Part shown: positions 20,008-22,959 of the stretch, piece by piece
Layout of the letters: each line of letters opens with the position of its first letter
Position numbering within the stretch: the first letter of the stretch is position 1
DNA from: a virus
Reading direction: 5' to 3' (one strand)
DNA: 22,959 nucleotides
IMG/VR virus record: IMGVR_UViG_3300022752_000411
Coordinates: 1-22,959 of that record
Translations under genes and position numbers: made by a program
The notes under the pieces: generated by a model
The model's database searches: none
Told to the model about the DNA's origin: nothing
Seen by the model: the letters and a program-made list of their open reading frames with translations, nothing else

Positions 20008-20451
20008 ATGGCATTTACCGGAAACTTCACCACAAATACTTTCAAGACTGGCTTACTTGACGGGGTGTTTAACTTTGATACTGGGACGTCTCAAGTATTC
20101 AAGATTGCTCTCTACACCAACGCGGCTACATTGGATGCAACCACTACAGCTTACACAAGCACAGGCGAAGCATCTGGCGGGAATTATTCAGCAGGTGGTC
20201 AGATTTTGACCATTTCTCAGGTTCCCACTATAGGGAATCAAACAGGTATGGCAACAACATATCTGTCTTTTGCAAACGCCGCATGGACAGGATCAATCAC
20301 CGCAAGAGGCGCATTGATTTACTTGGCTAACGGTACAACCAACCCAGCAATCTGTGTATTAGATTTTGGGAATGACAAGACTAGCGCCAGCACGTTCACC
20401 GTACAATTTCCCGCAATCACCAATACGTCTGCAATCATACGTATTTCGTAA
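20008..20451 (+). CDS. Putative tail/appendage structural protein, 147 aa
   Basis: Starts at ATG 20008, 5 bp after the adaptor stop. The protein is beta-rich: FTGNFTTNTFKTGLLDGVFN, SQVFKIALYTNAATLDATTT, AYTSTGEASGGNYSAGGQIL, then a stretch ARGALIYLANG. This type is common in environmental phages' structural modules, I recall, with no signal peptide or catalytic motif. It probably forms a small beta-sandwich in the tail or fibre. A 18-bp gap with AAGGAG follows before the next gene. Confidence 0.62.
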   Translation: MAFTGNFTTNTFKTGLLDGVFNFDTGTSQVFKIALYTNAATLDATTTAYTSTGEASGGNYSAGGQILTISQVPTIGNQTGMATTYLSFANAAWTGSITARGALIYLANGTTNPAICVLDFGNDKTSASTFTVQFPAITNTSAIIRIS

Positions 20452-20469
20452 TCCAATCAAGGAGTTTTT

Positions 20470-21033
20470 ATGACCATCGAAAAAATCACCGCAAATGTTT
20501 TGTGCGAAGCGGCAACTAAATACAATACCATGCCTGAAGACCAAATGTCTATTCATGGCACGTACCACGCTGTTTGCTATGACGCCAACGGTAATGTGAA
20601 GTGGGAAGACGACATCATTAACTTGGTCACCACCGTGGGCAAGAACTTCACACTAGACACTACGCTGGGTAATACCGCTGGCGGGGCAGTTGTAATGGGT
20701 CTTAAAGGCACTGGAACGGCTGTTGTGGCAGATACTCAAGCATCTCACGCATCTTGGTTGGAAGTCGGCTTGGCTAACGCTCCTACATACTCAGGCAACC
20801 GTCCTACACCATCGTTTAGCTCAGCTTCATCAGGCAGCAAGACTACGTCCTCAGCCGTGTCGTTCTCAATGACCAGCACTGGAACTGTGGCTGGATGCTT
20901 TATCAACATTGGCGGCAGCGCTACGAAAGACAACACAACAGGGACATTGTTCTCTGCTGGTGACTTTTCTAGTTCCAAGTCTGTTGTTAACGGCGACACA
21001 ATTGCGGTTACCTATACTGCCACATTGACTTGA
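20470..21033 (+). CDS. Putative structural protein, 187 aa
   Basis: AAGGAG precedes the ATG. An N-terminal part (EDQMSIHGTYHAVCYDANGN, then WEDDIINLVTTVGKNFTLDT) contrasts with a Ser/Thr/Gly-rich, low-charge C-terminal half (SFSSASSGSKTTSSAVSFSM) typical of phage surface proteins. Two Cys (11 and 35) may pair or be buried. The genes around it are fibre- or tail-like, so it is likely a virion part. The next gene begins 1 bp after its stop. Confidence 0.62.
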   Translation: MTIEKITANVLCEAATKYNTMPEDQMSIHGTYHAVCYDANGNVKWEDDIINLVTTVGKNFTLDTTLGNTAGGAVVMGLKGTGTAVVADTQASHASWLEVGLANAPTYSGNRPTPSFSSASSGSKTTSSAVSFSMTSTGTVAGCFINIGGSATKDNTTGTLFSAGDFSSSKSVVNGDTIAVTYTATLT

Positions 21034-21034
21034 T

Positions 21035-21991
21035 ATGGCATACGGCTGGGGTGATAATACTTGGGGCGCATTTGGCTGGGGCGGTGTAACCGTCTATGCT
21101 GATTCCGTCACTGAGACTGCCGCCCTAACCGATGCTCAAGCAGCACAAACAGCCTTTACAGCTTCTGTTACAGAAACAGCGGCTTTAACTGATTCTCAGG
21201 TTGGTGGATTAGTTCTTGCGGTATCTGTTACTGAAACAGCAGCCACATCTACAACAGAATCTGTAGTCGCAACATTTGCAGGAAGCATTACCGAAACAGC
21301 GGCAACAAGCACCACGGAATCTGCCACCGCCAACTTTCCTGTATCCCTGACAGAAACAGCAGCCACATCCACGACTGAGAGCGTGGCAGCCACATTTGCC
21401 AAATCAATTACAGAGACGGCAGCAACCAGCACAAGTGAGAGCGTAGCAGCTACGTTTGCACAGTCAATTACGGAAACTGCGGCAATTGCGGAAACTAATG
21501 CGGCTGCAACGTCTTATACAACCACGGTAGAGGACAGCTTAGCTACCAGCACAACCGAGTCCGCAACGGCTAACTTTGCCGCATCTGTAACTGAAACGGC
21601 TGCAACATCAACGACAGAATCAGCGGCTGCCACGTTTATTAAGAGCATTACCGAGACGATGGCGGCTACGGATGAGATCTTCTTTAGCTGGCTTGCTTCT
21701 ATAAATGAGTCTGCGGCTATTGCAGATATAAATGTAGTAGGCACGTATTACATATTGAGCGTCAGCGAAACCACTGCAATTGCTGATAATCTAGCGGCAA
21801 TAACAAATTATAAAGTAAGCCGCACTGAAACGGCTGCAATCACGTCTACCGAGACAGGTAGAAATCTATGGGTAATTATTGATGACAGTCAGACCGCAAA
21901 CTGGCAAAATATCAGTAATCCACAAACACCGGGCTGGTCTGTTATAAACAACGCAGAAACAGCCAACTGGTCAACAATTTCTACAGTGTAG
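21035..21991 (+). CDS. Repetitive fibre-like protein with thirteen 20-residue repeats
   Basis: 318 aa: a 23-residue Gly/Trp-rich head (AYGWGDNTWGAFGWGG), thirteen repeats (residues 24-281) of the type SVTETAATSTTESVAATFA, and a 37-residue tail with spaced Trp residues (TANWQNIS, TPGWSVIN, TANWSTIS). All repeats are 20 residues but one of 18; positions Ser1, Glu4, Thr5 and Ala6 are most kept. Such regular repeats form a fibrous stalk or beta-solenoid in phage fibres, and similar repeat proteins are known to me from environmental phages. The start is 1 bp after the previous stop. Likely host-contact or spacer part; the exact fold is not shown. Confidence 0.7.
   Translation: MAYGWGDNTWGAFGWGGVTVYADSVTETAALTDAQAAQTAFTASVTETAALTDSQVGGLVLAVSVTETAATSTTESVVATFAGSITETAATSTTESATANFPVSLTETAATSTTESVAATFAKSITETAATSTSESVAATFAQSITETAAIAETNAAATSYTTTVEDSLATSTTESATANFAASVTETAATSTTESAAATFIKSITETMAATDEIFFSWLASINESAAIADINVVGTYYILSVSETTAIADNLAAITNYKVSRTETAAITSTETGRNLWVIIDDSQTANWQNISNPQTPGWSVINNAETANWSTISTV
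21104..21877 (+). repeat. 13 tandem 60-bp coding repeats
   Basis: The 20-residue repeats in the preceding gene correspond to 60-bp units in frame (one unit of 54 bp). They are diverged at the DNA level, many differing at synonymous sites, so they are old rather than recent slippage. Each unit encodes SxTETAA-type starts. Confidence 0.85.
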
Positions 21992-21999
21992 GAGCTTAA

Positions 22000-22812
22000 A
22001 TGGCAAACACATCCCTTATCGGTTTAACGCTACCCACAACAGGCTCTTTGTCTGGTACGTGGGGCGATACCGTCAACAACGCTATTTCTGAAATTGTTGA
22101 TGCTGCTGTAGCTGGCACACAAGTTATTTCTACTGACGCTGACATCACGCTGGCTCTTACGACCGGTAGCTCATCAAGCACTGGCCTCACAGGAAATAGC
22201 TCTCAATATGCCATAATTCGTTGGACTGCTGGGGGAACAGCAACTCGCACTATTACAGTGCCTGCCCAGTCTAAAACCTATGTGGTGATTAACAACACCA
22301 GCAGCACCCAGTCAATCCTTATTAAAGCGGCTACAGGCTCTGGCGTAACTGTTACGGCTGGTACACGAGCAATCGTTGCTTGGGATGGTACTAACTTTGT
22401 AAACGTAGGTGGCGGCACGGCTGGCGGCTCTACAACTCAAGTTCAGTACAACAGTAGCGGTGTATTTGCCGGTTCCGCAAACATGACGTTTGACGGTACT
22501 AAGTTGACTGTTGGAAACATTCTTGATTCAGGTCTTACAGCAAGCAAGCCCGTTTTTACCGATGCAAGCAAGAACTTGGTATCTACTGGAACATTGGCTT
22601 ATGACCAAGGCGGTACGGGCCAGTCTAGCGCGTTTACACAGTATGGCGTAACGTATGCTTCTACCACATCCACATTGGCAACAACTGCGGCTGGCACGGC
22701 TGGTTATGTTTTGACTGCTAACTCAGGATCAGCCCCGACATTCCAAGCACCCGCAGCTTCTGGCGTAACTCAAGCCAAAGCAACAATGATTAACTTTATT
22801 TTTAGCATTTAA
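22000..22812 (+). CDS. Tail fibre-like protein, 270 aa
   Basis: TAGGAG lies upstream of the ATG. The N-terminal third (LIGLTLPTTGSLSGTWGDTV, NAISEIVDAAVAGTQVI) matches a start common in phage tail fibres. The middle has IIRWTAGGTATRTITVPA and INNTSSTQSILIKAATGSG, a beta-sandwich pattern. Then STTQVQYNSSGVFAGSANM and MTFDGTKLTVGN, and a C-terminal GTGQSS and GTAGYVLTANSGSAPTFQAP unit, all commonly found in fibre shafts. No chaperone domain is visible. It likely binds the host surface or forms a shaft; which receptor is unknown. Confidence 0.75.
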   Translation: MANTSLIGLTLPTTGSLSGTWGDTVNNAISEIVDAAVAGTQVISTDADITLALTTGSSSSTGLTGNSSQYAIIRWTAGGTATRTITVPAQSKTYVVINNTSSTQSILIKAATGSGVTVTAGTRAIVAWDGTNFVNVGGGTAGGSTTQVQYNSSGVFAGSANMTFDGTKLTVGNILDSGLTASKPVFTDASKNLVSTGTLAYDQGGTGQSSAFTQYGVTYASTTSTLATTAAGTAGYVLTANSGSAPTFQAPAASGVTQAKATMINFIFSI

Positions 22813-22821
22813 GGAGCTATC

Positions 22822-22959
22822 ATGGCAAATCCAAACCTTCTAGCCGCGACCACAGCTTCCGGCACAACCACGTATTACACCCCGGGCGGCACTACTGCTG
22901 TTGTCCTTTTGGCTAACGCCGCATCTAGCGGTCAGGTCTACAAGATTAACCAGATTGTT
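22822..22959 (+). CDS. Fibre/structural protein, 5' part only
   Basis: Starts at ATG 22822 with AAGGAG 8-9 bases upstream and runs off the right edge (46 codons, no stop). The visible start ANPNLLAATTASGTTTYYTP is Thr/Ala/Gly-rich and similar in style to the fibre-like proteins before it. It continues the tail-appendage gene cluster. Family not identifiable from so little sequence. Confidence 0.6.
   Translation, partial: MANPNLLAATTASGTTTYYTPGGTTAVVLLANAASSGQVYKINQIV

Noticed and set aside
21196-21744. Minus-strand ORFs in the repeat gene (78 and 76 aa)
   Set aside because: They result from the repeated codons on the opposite strand and repeat with the same period; no independent support.

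Overview
This window is a piece of a tailed, double-stranded DNA bacteriophage genome. It carries large terminase, portal, scaffold and capsid genes followed by two tail-adaptor-like genes and fibre-like genes. There is no tail sheath, tube or tape-measure gene, so a short-tailed (podovirus-type, P22/SU10-like) particle is most likely. The host is not identified. Consensus TTATCCACA-type DnaA boxes and AAGGAG ribosome binding sites fit a Gram-negative, proteobacterial host; a freshwater betaproteobacterium is only a guess. No integrase, tRNA, CRISPR array or insertion sequence was seen.

Layout. Positions 1-3784 are a leftward block: a 43-aa ORF, a 66-aa ORF, a DUF6011-type zinc-motif protein, three small unknown proteins, an SprT-like metallopeptidase-fold protein, and a CobS-like AAA+ ATPase that runs off the left edge. 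Seven of its eight genes share a GAAAG-containing leader, and the block has two similar candidate promoter/operator regions (about 1920-1962 and 3786-3851). Positions 3785-4339 are a divergent intergenic region with a dense cluster of DnaA boxes, a candidate replication origin. From 4340 everything reads rightward.

The packaging and head module (4340-13340) holds a small-terminase candidate, a C-rich intergenic tract, a stand-alone LexA-type winged helix translationally coupled to the large terminase, the portal, a small ORF, a GroES-fold protein, a scaffold, a conserved unknown, a capsid-associated protein and the major capsid protein. A perfect UUCG-loop terminator (13352-13377) and a good promoter (13391-13419) then set off a 178-aa surface-protein gene, which is followed by a second UUCG hairpin. 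From 14086 comes a run of small, mostly basic, tightly overlapping genes. Four of them end in the same short motif (ADGxAxKGKTxG). The run also holds a holin candidate. Two adaptor-like genes (17284, 19079), each apparently carrying an inserted beta-rich domain, surround a zinc-ribbon gene and two more small basic genes. The last 3 kb hold fibre/appendage-like genes, including one made of thirteen 20-residue repeats.

How the genes fit together: DnaA-box origin and leftward accessory genes on one side; on the other, terminase and portal package DNA into a capsid built from scaffold, coat and possibly a phage co-chaperonin, and the adaptors and fibres close and decorate the particle. The least explained parts are the small proteins with the shared C-terminal motif, the origin, the excess of GTTTAAAC palindromes, and the LexA-type domain inside the packaging operon.
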